A stretch of DNA of 64,000 nucleotides from contig JAHDVF020001554.1 in NCBI GenBank assembly GCA_022606425.2, positions 62,001 through 126,000 of the forward strand. Reading direction: 5' to 3'. This document shows, in pieces, positions 20,365-30,097 of the stretch. Within the stretch, counting starts at the first letter, position 1. The number at the start of each line of letters is the position of its first letter. Under the pieces are notes generated by a model. That model made no database searches and was not told where the DNA came from. It saw only the letters and a list, made by a program, of their open reading frames with translations. This DNA comes from Lepidostoma basale (lineage: Eukaryota; Arthropoda; Insecta; Trichoptera; Lepidostomatidae). A program made the translations under genes and the position numbers.

Positions 20365-20860
20365 AACAAACAAACAAACCATCACGTCGTTTCTGCGCAG
20401 GGGTAGGCAGCGAGAATAGACTGCCATACTACTCTATCCTGACATACCTCTCTAGCTTCCTCCACATTCATACATCGAGTCATACACGCACATCGATTCT
20501 TCCGACTTCAAACATGACCAACCTTTAAAATTTGATTAATTTGGTCATGCCATGTTTTCCTCGGTCTGCCTCGACTCCGTACTCCATTTGCACCATTAAC
20601 GTATACTTTCTTAACCATTCTTTCTCCATCCATGCGTTCCATATGTCCGAACCATCGCAGCGATCCTTTCATAATTTTGTTCATAATACCTTCTTCGGCT
20701 CTACATTCCTTTCTTATATCAGCATTTGAGATTCTGTCGTATATCGTTCTAACACACATACGTCTTAGGGACCTCATCTCTACCGCATTTATTCTGTATT
20801 AATCCTCCTTCTGCCAGTTCCATGCTTCGCTTCCATACATTAGGGATGGGAGTAAAAAAC
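20365..20860 (-). pseudogene. RTE-A copy, (TTTG)n-tail subtype
   Basis: Minus strand: MRSLRRMCVRTIYDRISNAD, IRKECRAEEGIMNKIMKGSL, RWFGHMERMDGERMVKKVYV, RPRKTWHDQINQILKVGHV, then a TGA where others read an amino acid, then SRKNRCACMTRCMNVEEARE. The tail is four CAAA units at 20368. Confidence 0.88.
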
Positions 20861-21650
20861 CCAAACACTTGTTTTAAGTACTTATTATTTATATTTATTT
20901 ATTTATTAAGGGGTAACACATCGATATCATTAACATATATAAGGAAAGAAAAAAAATATTTAAAAAAATAAAGTAAGGCGGATTACACGGTACCACAAAT
21001 ATAAAATAATAGTTTACAGACGACAGCATGAAACGAGATTGAAGTTAAACTAAAACAAAATGAAATGAAATAATAGTAGTGGAAATATAAAGTGAAAATA
21101 TAAAAATTATCTACTGATGAAAGTAATAATTTCACTGACTTCTTTTCAAATTTACAAAAGCTATACACTGCAACCAACCCTTATCGTCTTTCGTGATTAA
21201 CTTAAGTGAACTAAGGATGTTTTTTTCTCTCCCGCCCTTTTTTGTATACCAGATGATGGTGATTCTAAATTTAAACAACCCTACACCATATGGCAGCACC
21301 GCCTTATGAAAGCTTTAATAAGATTTTCGGAAGGAAAGTTTCTTTTTATGGGAATGGTATCATTTTCTAAAGTAAGGTGCATAAATATACTTTTTTATGA
21401 CCAGGAAAGGTATTACAGGAAACATTTTTGTGCTTAGAAGAGAAAAGAGAGGCCGTTGATGAGGATGTCTTGACTTTGCAATTTTGGTTTATACCTTTGA
21501 AACTTCTAAGGGAATGTTCAACGCTGAGTTCGTAAGTAGGTACTAGGATCATACTCACAAAATGGCGTATTTTTCCTTGAAAATTTTAATTAACATTGAA
21601 GATTAACTAATCCTATAAGAAATAATCTTAATTCTTTTTTCAGTTTTTGG
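20861..21650. other. No recognisable feature
   Basis: AT-rich. No TE landmark found; could be unique host DNA. Confidence 0.4.
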
Positions 21651-21651
21651 A

Positions 21652-21790
21652 ATATGAGTTGGATTCTGATCCATGAGACTTGTGTTCAAGCCTGTTATGA
21701 TTTCTCCTCCCAGATTCCCTCTTCATAATAATGAGTTATTTTCTGCTCACTTTGAAGACCATTGATTTAAGGTGTGAATTCTTGGTGTCT
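21652..21790 (+). mobile_element. SINE-2, 5' truncated
   Basis: TTGTGTTCAAGCCTG is the B-box region of SINE-2, followed by ATTCCCTCTTCATAATAATG and GAGTTATTTTCTGCTCA, matching 46560-46665. Confidence 0.65.
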
Positions 21791-21904
21791 TTTGCAAAGA
21801 AAGATAATAAAATATTTTGGGATATTTATCGATAGAAAAATCCTGAAGCAACAGTTTATAATTTGATTATAAATAAAATTATTATTAAATTATTATTATT
21901 AAAT

Positions 21905-22106
21905 AAAATCAAATCAAATCAGTTTATTCACTCAAAAGACATTACAAACAGCAAAATGTTTTAGGCACCTATTGAGTACAGGTAAAATAATATAAAAATA
22001 CAACACAATACCAGGAACGCATTAGAGATGGTTCGACATTAGAAAGACAAGATATTTTCTAAAGTCAAGAGTATTTGTCTCCTGAACGTACCTTCACCAA
22101 TATGAT
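21905..22106 (-). mobile_element. J1 3' UTR fragment
   Basis: Starts AAATCAAATCAAATCAGTTT and ends CTTCACCAATATGATAC; covers only the J1 3' UTR. It abuts the target site of the next element. Confidence 0.85.
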
Positions 22107-22118
22107 ACTCGTATATAT

Positions 22119-22657
22119 ACAACAACAACAACAACAAACTATCACGCCGTTTCCCCGCAGGGGTAGGCAGAGAGAATGGACCACCATACTACTCTATCCT
22201 GGTACACTTCTCTAGCTTCCTCAACATTCATATATCGAGTCATACACGCACGTCGATTCTTCCGGCTTCTGACATGACCAACCTTTAAAATTTGATTAAT
22301 TTGGTCATGCCATGTTTTCCTCGGTCTACCTCGACTCCTTACTCCATTAACATCGTTAACGTATACTTTTTTAACCATTTTTTCTTCACCCATGCGCTCC
22401 ATATGTCCGAACCAACGCACCGAACCTTTCATAATTTTGTTCATAATACCTTCTTTCGCTCTACATTCTTTCCTAATATCAGCATTTGAGATTCTGTCGA
22501 ACATCGTTCTACCACACATACGTCTTAGGGACCTCATCTCTACCGCATTAATTCTGCTCTCATCTTTCTTCTGCCAGTTCCATGCTTCGCTTCCATACAT
22601 AAGGGTTGGGACCAGAACTCCATTGTGAACGGCCATTTTCGGTTTCATTGATAAATT
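22119..22657 (-). pseudogene. RTE-A copy, longest open frame, with TSD
   Basis: A 168-codon minus frame runs MAVHNGVLVPTLMYGSEAWN, WQKKDESRINAVEMRSLRRM, CGRTMFDRISNADIRKECRA, RWFGHMERMGEEKMVKKVYV, RPRKTWHDQINQILKVGHVR, ACMTRYMNVEEAREVYQDRV and ILSAYPCGETA. Flanked by the perfect 11-bp repeat CTCGTATATAT (22108-22118, 22658-22668). Tail of AAC units at 22120. Youngest-looking RTE-A copy, but it covers only the post-palm third of the polymerase. Confidence 0.92.
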
Positions 22658-22659
22658 CT

Positions 22660-23075
22660 CGTATATATTATACTCATATACGTGTCTTGTGTTTCATCTG
22701 CTTTATTTGACCGTTTGGGGAAAAGGCGTAAGGGTTAGTAATATTGTATTAGAAAAAATGGAATACTTAAAAGGACATTCTATCCCTAGTTCTAGTCGTT
22801 ATTAAATCTAAAAAAAACTGTACAAACCCAATGCCCATATATGTAGTAAAACGAAACGATCCCGGCTACCTGGTAACGATGTACGCCTTAGGACTGTTCG
22901 GGGATTTTAACAGCCTTCTTTACGTACGTAATAAAAATGTATTTCTTCCGATATTAAGAAAACACGAATTGGGCATTTTTTCTTGCGGTACAAAAGCGTT
23001 TATAAGCAATAATTCGGTAAGCGATAATTTAGTAAGCGATAATTAAAGCGATAACACGTCACGCCCAAGTCGGAG
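22660..23075. other. Unassigned stretch with a 71-codon frame
   Basis: The frame at 22831-23046 reads MPIYVVKRNDPGYLVTMYAL. I recognise no family. GCGATAATT-like words repeat at 23005-23050. Confidence 0.3.
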
Positions 23076-23077
23076 AA

Positions 23078-23216
23078 AGGAGAAAACGACGTGCGTGCAT
23101 GACACGATGTATAAATGTTGATAATGGGAGAAAAGCATGTTGCGAAAAAACAGTGTGGCGGTCTACTCTTTCTGCCTACCCCTTCGGAAAACAGAGCAAT
23201 TGTTAGTGAGTTAGTT
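23078..23216 (+). mobile_element. RTE-A 3' end, (TTAG)n subtype
   Basis: AACGACGTGCGTGCATGACA, CAGTGTGGCGGTCTACTC, TTCTGCCTACCCCTTCGG and a degraded GTTAGTGAGTTAGTT tail. Confidence 0.8.
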
Positions 23217-23237
23217 ATTTAAAATACCCTTATATCT

Positions 23238-23545
23238 GTCTTTTTATTTTTTTATATACTTTGTATATACATCACTATTAAAATTACATGTCAGGCATGT
23301 TTCCGATAACCAGTCCTTCTTCAGTGTACATATTATAAAGATACATATTTAAAATGTTATAAAATTGTTGACAAATACGATCAATTTTTACAGATGTTAT
23401 GATCATATTTGTAAACAATTTTATAATATTTTAAATATGTATCTTTATAATATGTATCACTGAAGAAGGACCGGTTGTCCGAAACATGTCTTATATGTAA
23501 TTTTAATAGTGTTGTATATACAAAGTATATAAAAAAGAAAAAGAC
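23238..23545. mobile_element. 308-bp near-perfect palindrome with HHR cores
   Basis: Arms of about 140 bp: the left begins GTCTTTTTATTTTTTTATAT and the right ends in its complement. The centre is near 23392 (CGATCAATTTTTACAGATGT). Each arm carries a hammerhead-like core pointing outward; the right one is intact, the left has several substitutions. Interpreted as two PLE-derived ends joined head to head. Confidence 0.8.
23460..23490 (+). ncRNA. Hammerhead-like ribozyme candidate HHR-1b
   Basis: CTGAAGA, an extra A, stem II GGAC / GTCC with loop CGGTT, GAAAC, AT, GTC. Flanking TGTATCA and TTATATG can form a stem I of about six pairs with one mismatch and two GU pairs. Stem III is 2 bp. All core letters present apart from the extra base. 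Confidence 0.55.
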
Positions 23546-23631
23546 AAAAAAAACATCTACAACACAAAGTATGGCGAACATAGAAGAAATACCCTAATAT
23601 CATTTAAATTCAGTAAATTTTACGTAATTAT

Positions 23632-23709
23632 TTTTGTGTACAATCTTGTTTATCACTCCTGATTGTATGTATATACAATCAGGAGTGATAAACAAGATTG
23701 TACACAAAA
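23632..23709. repeat. Perfect 37-bp inverted repeat, 4-nt loop
   Basis: Left arm 23632-23668 starts TTTTGTGTACAATCTTGTTT; right arm 23673-23709 is its exact complement; the spacer is GTAT. No mismatch. No TIR-element flanks recognised. Confidence 0.95.
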
Positions 23710-24447
23710 GAGGTAAGTTAATAACAGTGACAACAGTCTGTCGAAATAATGACAACATGGGAAGTTCTTATAAAAACATCGTTGTATTTAATTACCATTC
23801 AAATTGTTATTCCGAACCTGTTAAATGAATTAAATTTAATTCCTTCGATGAATTATAATACAAATTCGAAGTTGTTTAAAATGTATTGTAACTTCACACA
23901 TTGTTAAACTCTAAAATATGTATACGAAACGATGTTAGTGTATTTCGCTTATTGATTATGTACAGATCCACTAATCCAGCACTAGTCGCCGTCAGTCAAC
24001 ATGTACCCTTCACACTTAAAATCCGCCGACTTTGCGTTATTTTGCCCTAATCTAATTTATGTATCAAAAATGATACACAAAGCGCCGAAAAGGTTAACTG
24101 CACAGTTCCACATCGCTTTGTTCCAAACTTCTTCGGTCGTGTATTGAATTTTACATCAAGATAATAGAAACTCATACTCTTAACCCTTTAACCGCCAATG
24201 CCTTTCATTCAGAATTAAAAATATTCACTTAAATGTTTACTTTCACGCAAAGTAAAAACGTTGTGGTTTGATATTGAATGAGGTTATATGAAATAATTTT
24301 GTATTTTTAATATACATGGTCATCGAAAAATAATGCCAAAATTTAAAAAAAATTATAGCACTGAAACCCTTTATGTAAAACGTGTAATTCTATCAGCTAG
24401 CTGGTGAACGTAAGTTTTGTTTTGGAGGTGGCGTAACGTTGCTACGC
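23710..24447. other. No recognisable feature
   Basis: AT-rich with a GC-richer part at 23990-24140; no coding signal. Confidence 0.4.
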
Positions 24448-24885
24448 GTGGACTGCCACATTTTTCTTTCCTGACATAGTTCTTTCGCTTCCTCAACATT
24501 CATACAACGTGTCATGCACGTGTGTCTTCATCATTTCGCCGGCTCTTCACGTGGCCGACATTTAATAATTGATTTATTTGATAGTGCCACGTTTTTCTCG
24601 GTCTATTTTTAGTTCCATTTACATAGTTAACATAGGCTTTTTTTTACCATCCTTTCTTCATTAATTCTTTCCATATATCCAAACCATCTTATGATCCTTT
24701 CATAATTTTGTTCATAACCTATTATTCGCACCGCATTAACTTCTTATATTTTCATTCGACGCCCTATCATACATAGAGTTTCTACACATTCGTCTAAGTG
24801 ATCTCATTTCTACTGCATTTATTGCAAGGTAATCCTTACAAGAGCACCATTGTGCAGCGCCATATTAGCTTTTTTGAAAAAAAAA
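24448..24885 (-). pseudogene. RTE-A copy, old
   Basis: GTGGACTGCCACATTTTTCT, CAACATTCATACAACGTGTC, GGCCGACATTTAATAATTGA and TTAGCTTTTTTGAAAA trace the RTE-A tail up to the KKAK block on the minus strand. Many stops and frameshifts; the terminal tail is lost. Confidence 0.8.
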
Positions 24886-25530
24886 ATCATGGTGCACTTT
24901 TATTTAAAATTCTAACAGTTAATAAATATTGAAGTATCAAACGACCAAAACAATGAACTATTGTATTATTTTAACATATTTAAAAAAAAATAGCCGTTTT
25001 CAGCAGGTTAACCTGAAAAGTATTCCTTCCGCAAACCCGATAACACCATCCCCTAGGATCATCCAAAAGACGGCGGGAATTCCTGAAATTAACATCTGAT
25101 AAACAGAGCGCCAACTATTTGTCACGTTGGCTCGTTAAATTTATATATTACACTCATATTTTCATTAAATTAATACGTAAATGCCTCCAGGTTTAAGTTT
25201 TGCTATGCTAAATGTATCCTGGCGTATTAATTTCTTTTCATTTCTCGGATTTTCGTTTTCGTTATATAATTTTTATTATTATTTAAAATCTTAAAAAATG
25301 AGTAATTGTTTAAATTAAAATGTCTTGTTCAGATGTCAATGTTCGGTGTTCAAATGTCTTGTCAAGTACATTTTAAATAATGAAAACAAAATTTATTTAG
25401 TGGCTTCCCTCTCGTAGACCTTAGTTTTTCCCGTTCACCTCAGTCAATAAATGCATTAGCTACAGAACTGACGTGTCTTTAATATCACTCCCATAATAGT
25501 GTTTCCCTCACACACATAGTATACCTTAGT
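24886..25530. other. No clear feature
   Basis: At 24910-24970 TTAATAAATATTGAAGTATC and ACCAAAACAATGAACTATT match the HHR-2-associated block at 34745 in inverted orientation. The rest is unassigned. Confidence 0.4.
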
Positions 25531-25535
25531 TAGTT

Positions 25536-25745
25536 AGAATGTTTCAATCCTGGGATTGGTTTGCAGCAATTTCTTCTATTCATATCTTCCATTCATCCCT
25601 ATCTTGTGCGGCTCTTTTGAAATCTGCATATGATGAGCAGCGCACGTCCACCAACAGGTCCTCCAGGTACTCTCGGCGTGGGCGTCCCCTAGAGTTTGAC
25701 CCCTCGGGCATACCCTCCATTATGGCATGCAAGAGACCTATAATA
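25536..25745 (-). mobile_element. RTE-C 3' end
   Basis: Minus strand: HAIMEGMPEGSNSRGRPRRE, YLEDLLVDVRCSSYADFKRA, AQDRDEW and ..IAANQSQD. Matches RTE-C at 2.1 kb (GRGRPRQEYLDQICRDMECT). Truncated upstream. Confidence 0.78.
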
Positions 25746-25860
25746 CATTACAGATACCTAAATGTGTGCTTCCACTTGAAGTACTATCCAGAAGATGGCA
25801 GCAAGCTGCAGAAACCGGTAGACGTTAAACACAAGTGGAAGCACACTAAATATATTATAA

Positions 25861-26470
25861 TAAATCAAATCAAATCAAATCAATTTATTTCATCAATAGA
25901 CATTACAAAATTAATTTTTAAGGCTTTTAGCATTAAGAACAGGTAAAATAATATATTGTGTATAGTATACTACCAGAAACGCATGAGATATGGTTCGACA
26001 TTAGGAAGACAAACTAGCTCTCCAGAATTAAAGAGTATTTGCCTTCTGAACGTACTTACACTAATATGAAAGACGTCGATCTCTGAGGAGATCGCGTTCA
26101 GCAGATTAAAATTGCTCTTCCCACCGGTGTCAAAGGGCAGGTTGGTTCTGGCGGCCGGTAGGTAAAACCATCTATGCTGTCGCTGTCGGAGATATCTATC
26201 AGGGACAAAAAGTCGAATACCCTCCAGCACGGCCGAGTTCTCAAAATATCCCCTGAGTAATCTAAAGAAATGGGTTATGAGACGCCATCTCTTCGAAGCT
26301 GCAGAGAGTTGGTCCCAAGCATTCCCAAAAGAATGCCGTGTAATAGAGCCATGGATAGCTACCATACTCCCTAACCGTTTCTAGCATAACGGAATATCTC
26401 GCCTAGTGAGGACTCCATATCACAGAACCACTTTCGAGTCTGCTCCGAACCAATGCGTTGTATAGGACTT
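25861..26470 (-). pseudogene. J1 LINE 3' end
   Basis: AAATCAAATCAAATCAATTT tail, the 3' UTR, then minus-strand text KRWRLITHFFRLLRGYFENS, AVLEGIRLFVPDRYLRQRQH and RWFYLPAARTNLPF. A frameshift lies at the GMLG.N block. Upstream it still has the WSPH and ESGSVIWSP region at 26400-26440. Confidence 0.88.
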
Positions 26471-26639
26471 GAAATTATGTATACATTTTTTTTGTTTCAT
26501 TATTAATGAAATGTTTTTACGTATTATATTAATCAACATAACGTTTTTTTTATATTAATTTATTTATTATATTGATATTGTTAATTGAAATTTCTTGGTA
26601 AAAGTTAATTGTAAATAATTTTTTTTAATCATTTAATAT

Positions 26640-26760
26640 AACTAACTACCATCACGCCGTTTCTCTGGAGGGTTAAGCAGAGAAGATGAACCGCCAAACT
26701 ATTCTTTTCTGACATAACTCTCGCACCTGGTGGTGATGGTTCGTTAGTAAGTTTTTATTT
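26640..26760 (-). mobile_element. RTE-A tail scrap flanked by both tail ends
   Basis: AACTAACTACCATCACGCCG opens it on the left, and GGTGATGGTTCGTTAGTAAG on the right is a + strand end, so two 3' ends face each other with about 100 bp between them. Confidence 0.6.
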
Positions 26761-26774
26761 TATTTCTATTCTAA

Positions 26775-27070
26775 CTAACTAACTAACCATCACGCCGTCT
26801 CCCCGAAGGGGTAGGCAGAAAGAATGGACTGCCACACTTTTCTTTCCTGACATATTTCTCTCGCTTCCTCAACATTCATACATCGTGTCATGCACGCGCG
26901 TCGATTTCTCTGACTCCTCACATGGCCGACATTCAATATTTGATTTATTTGATCGTGCCACGTTTTCCTCGGTCTTCCTCTATTTATTGTTCCATTTACA
27001 TCATTAACATATAATTTTTTTTACCATTCTTTCTTCATTCATTCTTTCAGTATGTCCAAACCATTTGGAC
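26775..27070 (-). mobile_element. RTE-A 3' end, (TTAG)n subtype
   Basis: TAACTAACTAACTAACCATC, CACGCCGTCTCCCCGAAGGG, CATTCAATATTTGATTTATT and CGTTTTCCTCGGTCTTCC. Truncated at the RWFGHMER block; ATTTGGACATATTTC is then repeated in the next 50 bp. Confidence 0.85.
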
Positions 27071-27342
27071 ATATTTCATATTTCGTCACAAGTGGTTTGG
27101 TTTGGACATATTTCTATTCTATTGTTGTAAAATTACTATTTATTATAAAATTCTAATAATACTGTTTTTTTTTGTTTCAGGTGAGTTCCATTTCTTCAAC
27201 ATTTTTCCAAAACCTCAAGTATGGTAAAACATTTATTATATTTTAAGAAAATTTGGTTTTTAATATCAAATTTTTTAAACTACTTTTTGCGAAATTTAAT
27301 GTTCAGTCGTACGAGCATCATTCACAAACTTTGAAAACAATG
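27071..27342. other. No recognisable feature
   Basis: AT-rich; under 300 bp. Confidence 0.4.
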
Positions 27343-27343
27343 T

Positions 27344-27389
<46 letters not shown>

Positions 27390-27390
27390 A
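27343..27390. repeat. (CA)n microsatellite
   Basis: About 20 CA units with one interruption near the start. Confidence 0.97.
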
Positions 27391-27559
27391 TACTTTTTTG
27401 TTTTTTTTCTCAAATTTCTTTCAGACCACAAACGGATTCCTCAGTGTAGAATTTTTATACATATTATAAATTTAACATATTATTATTTAACATCTATGGT
27501 TTTGACAGTAAACGAGAGTTAAAAATTTGAAAAATTAAATAGTGAAAAATGAAGATAAT

Positions 27560-27722
27560 ACGTTAATGTCGATGTCAGGACGTAGGGGAGTTGGTAGAAG
27601 GCAGTTGTCCTGGCTGCGAAACATAAGAGAATGGACAGGAAAGAGATGCCTTCGCTGCAGTGATCCCCAACTTTTGGGGGACCTGACACGGCACCAGAAG
27701 AGATATTGATTTGGAAAGCATC
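27560..27722 (+). mobile_element. RTE-I 3' end
   Basis: Reads RRGVGRRQLSWLRNIREWTG then KRCLRCSDPQLLGDLTRHQK. GRRQ.SWL.N+REW is the usual terminal motif of an RTE-like family. CGGCACCAGAAGAGAT ends it without the GAA tail seen at 48.97 kb. Confidence 0.65.
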
Positions 27723-27759
27723 TGGAAACAACCCCATTAAAGACCCAAGTGGCATTCAA

Positions 27760-27960
27760 AGAACCAGCAAGAGTGGCAGAGTGCTAAGAGCTCTGACTTC
27801 CGTTCCGAAGGTACCGGGTTCGTTTCCCGGCGATGGCAGTGTGATTGTCACATTGTCTTTGGTCTGGTATAGAATTCATGTGACAATAAAATGGCGATAG
27901 ATTGGCTACCTGTCACATGTCATAAGAATCAATATAATAGCTAAAATAAATTGTATACAG
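27760..27960 (+). mobile_element. SINE-1 (tRNA-derived)
   Basis: A-box-like GTGGCAGAGTGC at 27771 and B-box-like GGGTTCGTTTCCC at 27817, then the body GATGGCAGTGTGATTGTCAC, GTATAGAATTCATGTGACAA, AAAATGGCGATAGA. Other copies are at 44.25, 46.44, 48.61 and 50.2 kb. Transcribed in principle by Pol III and mobilised by a LINE. Confidence 0.85.
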
Positions 27961-28600
27961 TAATTGGGTTCAAACGACCTGTTTTATACAAGAAAAAATA
28001 TATATTTGCTGAAACTTAAAAATACACATGCTAGAAATGTAGATTTTTAGAAATGATAACAATGATATGAATTTTGTGTATCTGTATTAACGTATCTTGG
28101 ATACGTACATCTCTATATGCCAACCTGTATTTCTATTTGACCCGGAAGCGGAAGGGCCGACGTTTACTTCGTATACGGGTGACGTATCCCGATTATAATT
28201 TGACGTTATTCATGTCAATACAATTCCACCGGAAAGTCTCGGCCATCTTAGTTTTCAATTATTCAAAAGCGATTCGAATTCCAACAGGATATCGGTGGGG
28301 TTATTATTCAAGATGGCGATGGGAACATTACTCGATACTCCTTTACGGTAAATTCTTAATGCGCCGGCGGTCCTGTGTTTATTAATTTTAAATCTAAGGA
28401 CACCACGGAGACATACTAATTATTTGATTTGAATATTTATTCCCCCATTCTGCAAATGGGACATTTCTTCATTTCATGTTTTCAAAAGTGGGTCATAGCA
28501 AAACGTTTAAAATAATTTACAACATTTTGAATGTATACGAATACTTGTAGACGAACAACTGGATTTCACACATGCGGGCTATTAATTCAAGAATCAAAAA
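27961..28600. other. Unassigned, GC-richer at 28130-28380
   Basis: No TE landmark and no convincing coding frame. The patch with GACCCGGAAGCGGAAGGGCC could be unique host non-coding DNA. Confidence 0.35.
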
Positions 28601-28614
28601 AGATGCAAATACAA

Positions 28615-28873
28615 TCTTCATAGATGGCGTTAGTGTGTAGATTGAATAAACTACAATGCAAAGGGTGATGTTGCTGATTGACATATATACAACTTCCAAA
28701 AATTTGTCAGACACGGTGGTCATAAGAAAAAAAAAAAGTGGAATGGGGAATGTTGCATTACATAAAGCGTGCGCTTAACCCAACCAATGACAGGTCATAA
28801 GTCCTGTAAACACATCGATCAACCATATTCTGTTTCCAATTTGCATCTTTGTCTCTATTGAGATACAATTGAT
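28615..28873 (-). mobile_element. MITE-1, partial copy
   Basis: CTTCATAGATGGCGTTAGTG, TTTGTCAGACACGGTGGTCA, AACCCAACCAATGACAGGTC and ATTGAGATACAATTGATTTT match the complete copy at 56.7 kb in reverse. The far TIR is degenerate or lost. Confidence 0.75.
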
Positions 28874-28929
28874 TTTTAAAATAATTTTTTAATAAAACGA
28901 TGTTTATAAGGTAGACAGGTCTGTTTTTT

Positions 28930-29052
28930 TAGGTAGATGTCAGCGAGTCGAAATAAAAACAAAAGAGGAAGTAGTTCTTAAAGAACATTGTTTCAACTCA
29001 TTGAAAGCTAAGGCATTAACACTGTTGGATTCCATAATTATACACATAGGAA
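28930..29052. mobile_element. PLE-like end fragment
   Basis: CAGCGAGTCGAAATAAAAAC and AAAAGAGGAAGTAGTT match the reverse of 51045-51100; AGGCATTAACACTGTTGGAT matches the HHR-1 flank at 16960 and 31330. Confidence 0.45.
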
Positions 29053-29053
29053 A

Positions 29054-29475
29054 TTGAAAATAATTAGATCTCTAAGACGAATGTGTGGCAAATCTGTATA
29101 TGATAGAGTGACAAATGCAAGTATAACAAGTGAATGCGATGCGAATGAAAGTGTTATGAACAAAATAAGGAAAGAGTTATTAAGATGGTTTGGACACGTG
29201 GAAAGAATGAGTAAAGACGGAATGGTAAAGAAGGTATATGTAAACGGCGTGAACGGAGCTAGAAATAGAGGAAGGCCGAGGAAAACGTGACACGGTCAAA
29301 TTAAACAAATATTGAATGTCGGTCACGTGAGGAGTCGGAGAAATCGACTTGCGTGCATGACAAGATGTATGAATGTAGAGGAATCGAGAGAAGTATGTCG
29401 GGACAGAACAGTGTGGCGTTCCATTCTTTCTGCCTACCCTTCCGGGGAGACTGCGTGATGGTTAGTTAGTTTTTT
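29054..29475 (+). pseudogene. RTE-A copy, (TTAG)n subtype
   Basis: Reads RSLRRMCGKSVYDRVTNASI, ECDANESVMNKIRKELLRWF, GHVERMSKDGMVKKVYVNGV, NGARNRGRPRKT, a TGA replacing Trp, HGQIKQILNVGHVRSR, CMTRCMNVEESREVCRDRTV and ILSAYPSGETA. A single stop in about 135 codons. Confidence 0.88.
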
Positions 29476-29639
29476 TTATAATCCACAAAATTTTAAAAAA
29501 CACGGCATACTCGTATTTCGGAAGATACCTCAATCTTCAGGTGTAAATATATAATCAAAAACTAAACAATGAAAGACTAATATAAAAAATCAGCGAGAAA
29601 TTTTAATAAAGACATTAAATTGAACGATCAAAAAAATAT

Positions 29640-29820
29640 CTGATTTTATTCCAGAATATCGTCAATACGAAAGAAAACGTCTGTTTTCCAGAAGTTTGAA
29701 TGTATTTGATATGTTTTGCTTTGTAAAGGCATTATTGAAATTTGATAATAAAACCTTAACAAGGCGAAACAGGTTATTTCAATAAAATATAATAAAACTT
29801 AACTAACTAAAACTTAACTT
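29640..29820 (+). mobile_element. HHR-3 element, interrupted
   Basis: GAAAACGTCTGTTTTCCAGA arm, then TTTGATAATAAAACCTTAAC followed by AAGGCGAAACAGG, the family core, then TTCAATAAAATATAATAAAA. The second arm (TTATAATAAAACG, GAAAACAGACGTTTTCATTC) resumes at 29946 after a foreign insert. Confidence 0.6.
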
Positions 29821-29938
29821 ACTCCTCACGTAACCGACATTCAATATTTGATTTATTTGATCGTGACACGTTTTCCTCAGTCTTTCTCTCTTTCTAGTTC
29901 CATTAACATAGTTAACATATACATTTTTTACCATTCTT
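29821..29938 (-). mobile_element. 118-bp exact copy of an internal RTE-A segment
   Basis: Identical base for base to 30235-30352, an internal piece of the RTE-A copy 300 bp downstream. It has neither the 3' end nor the tail, so it did not arrive by ordinary LINE insertion. Confidence 0.95.
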
Positions 29939-30097
29939 AAGTTAGTTATAATAAAACGTCGGGAAAACAGACGTTTTCATTCGTATTAATGACTTTACTA
30001 GTTCATAACATCATTATTCAAAAATAATAAAGAATTATGTCGTTCCTTTTGAACTTCGATTTGATGTATATTTCAGTAAAATATCGTATAACTAACT

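Noticed and set aside
23632..23709. Annotating the perfect hairpin as a microRNA gene
   Set aside because: Real precursors carry mismatches and a longer loop; without small-RNA data only the inverted repeat itself is supported.
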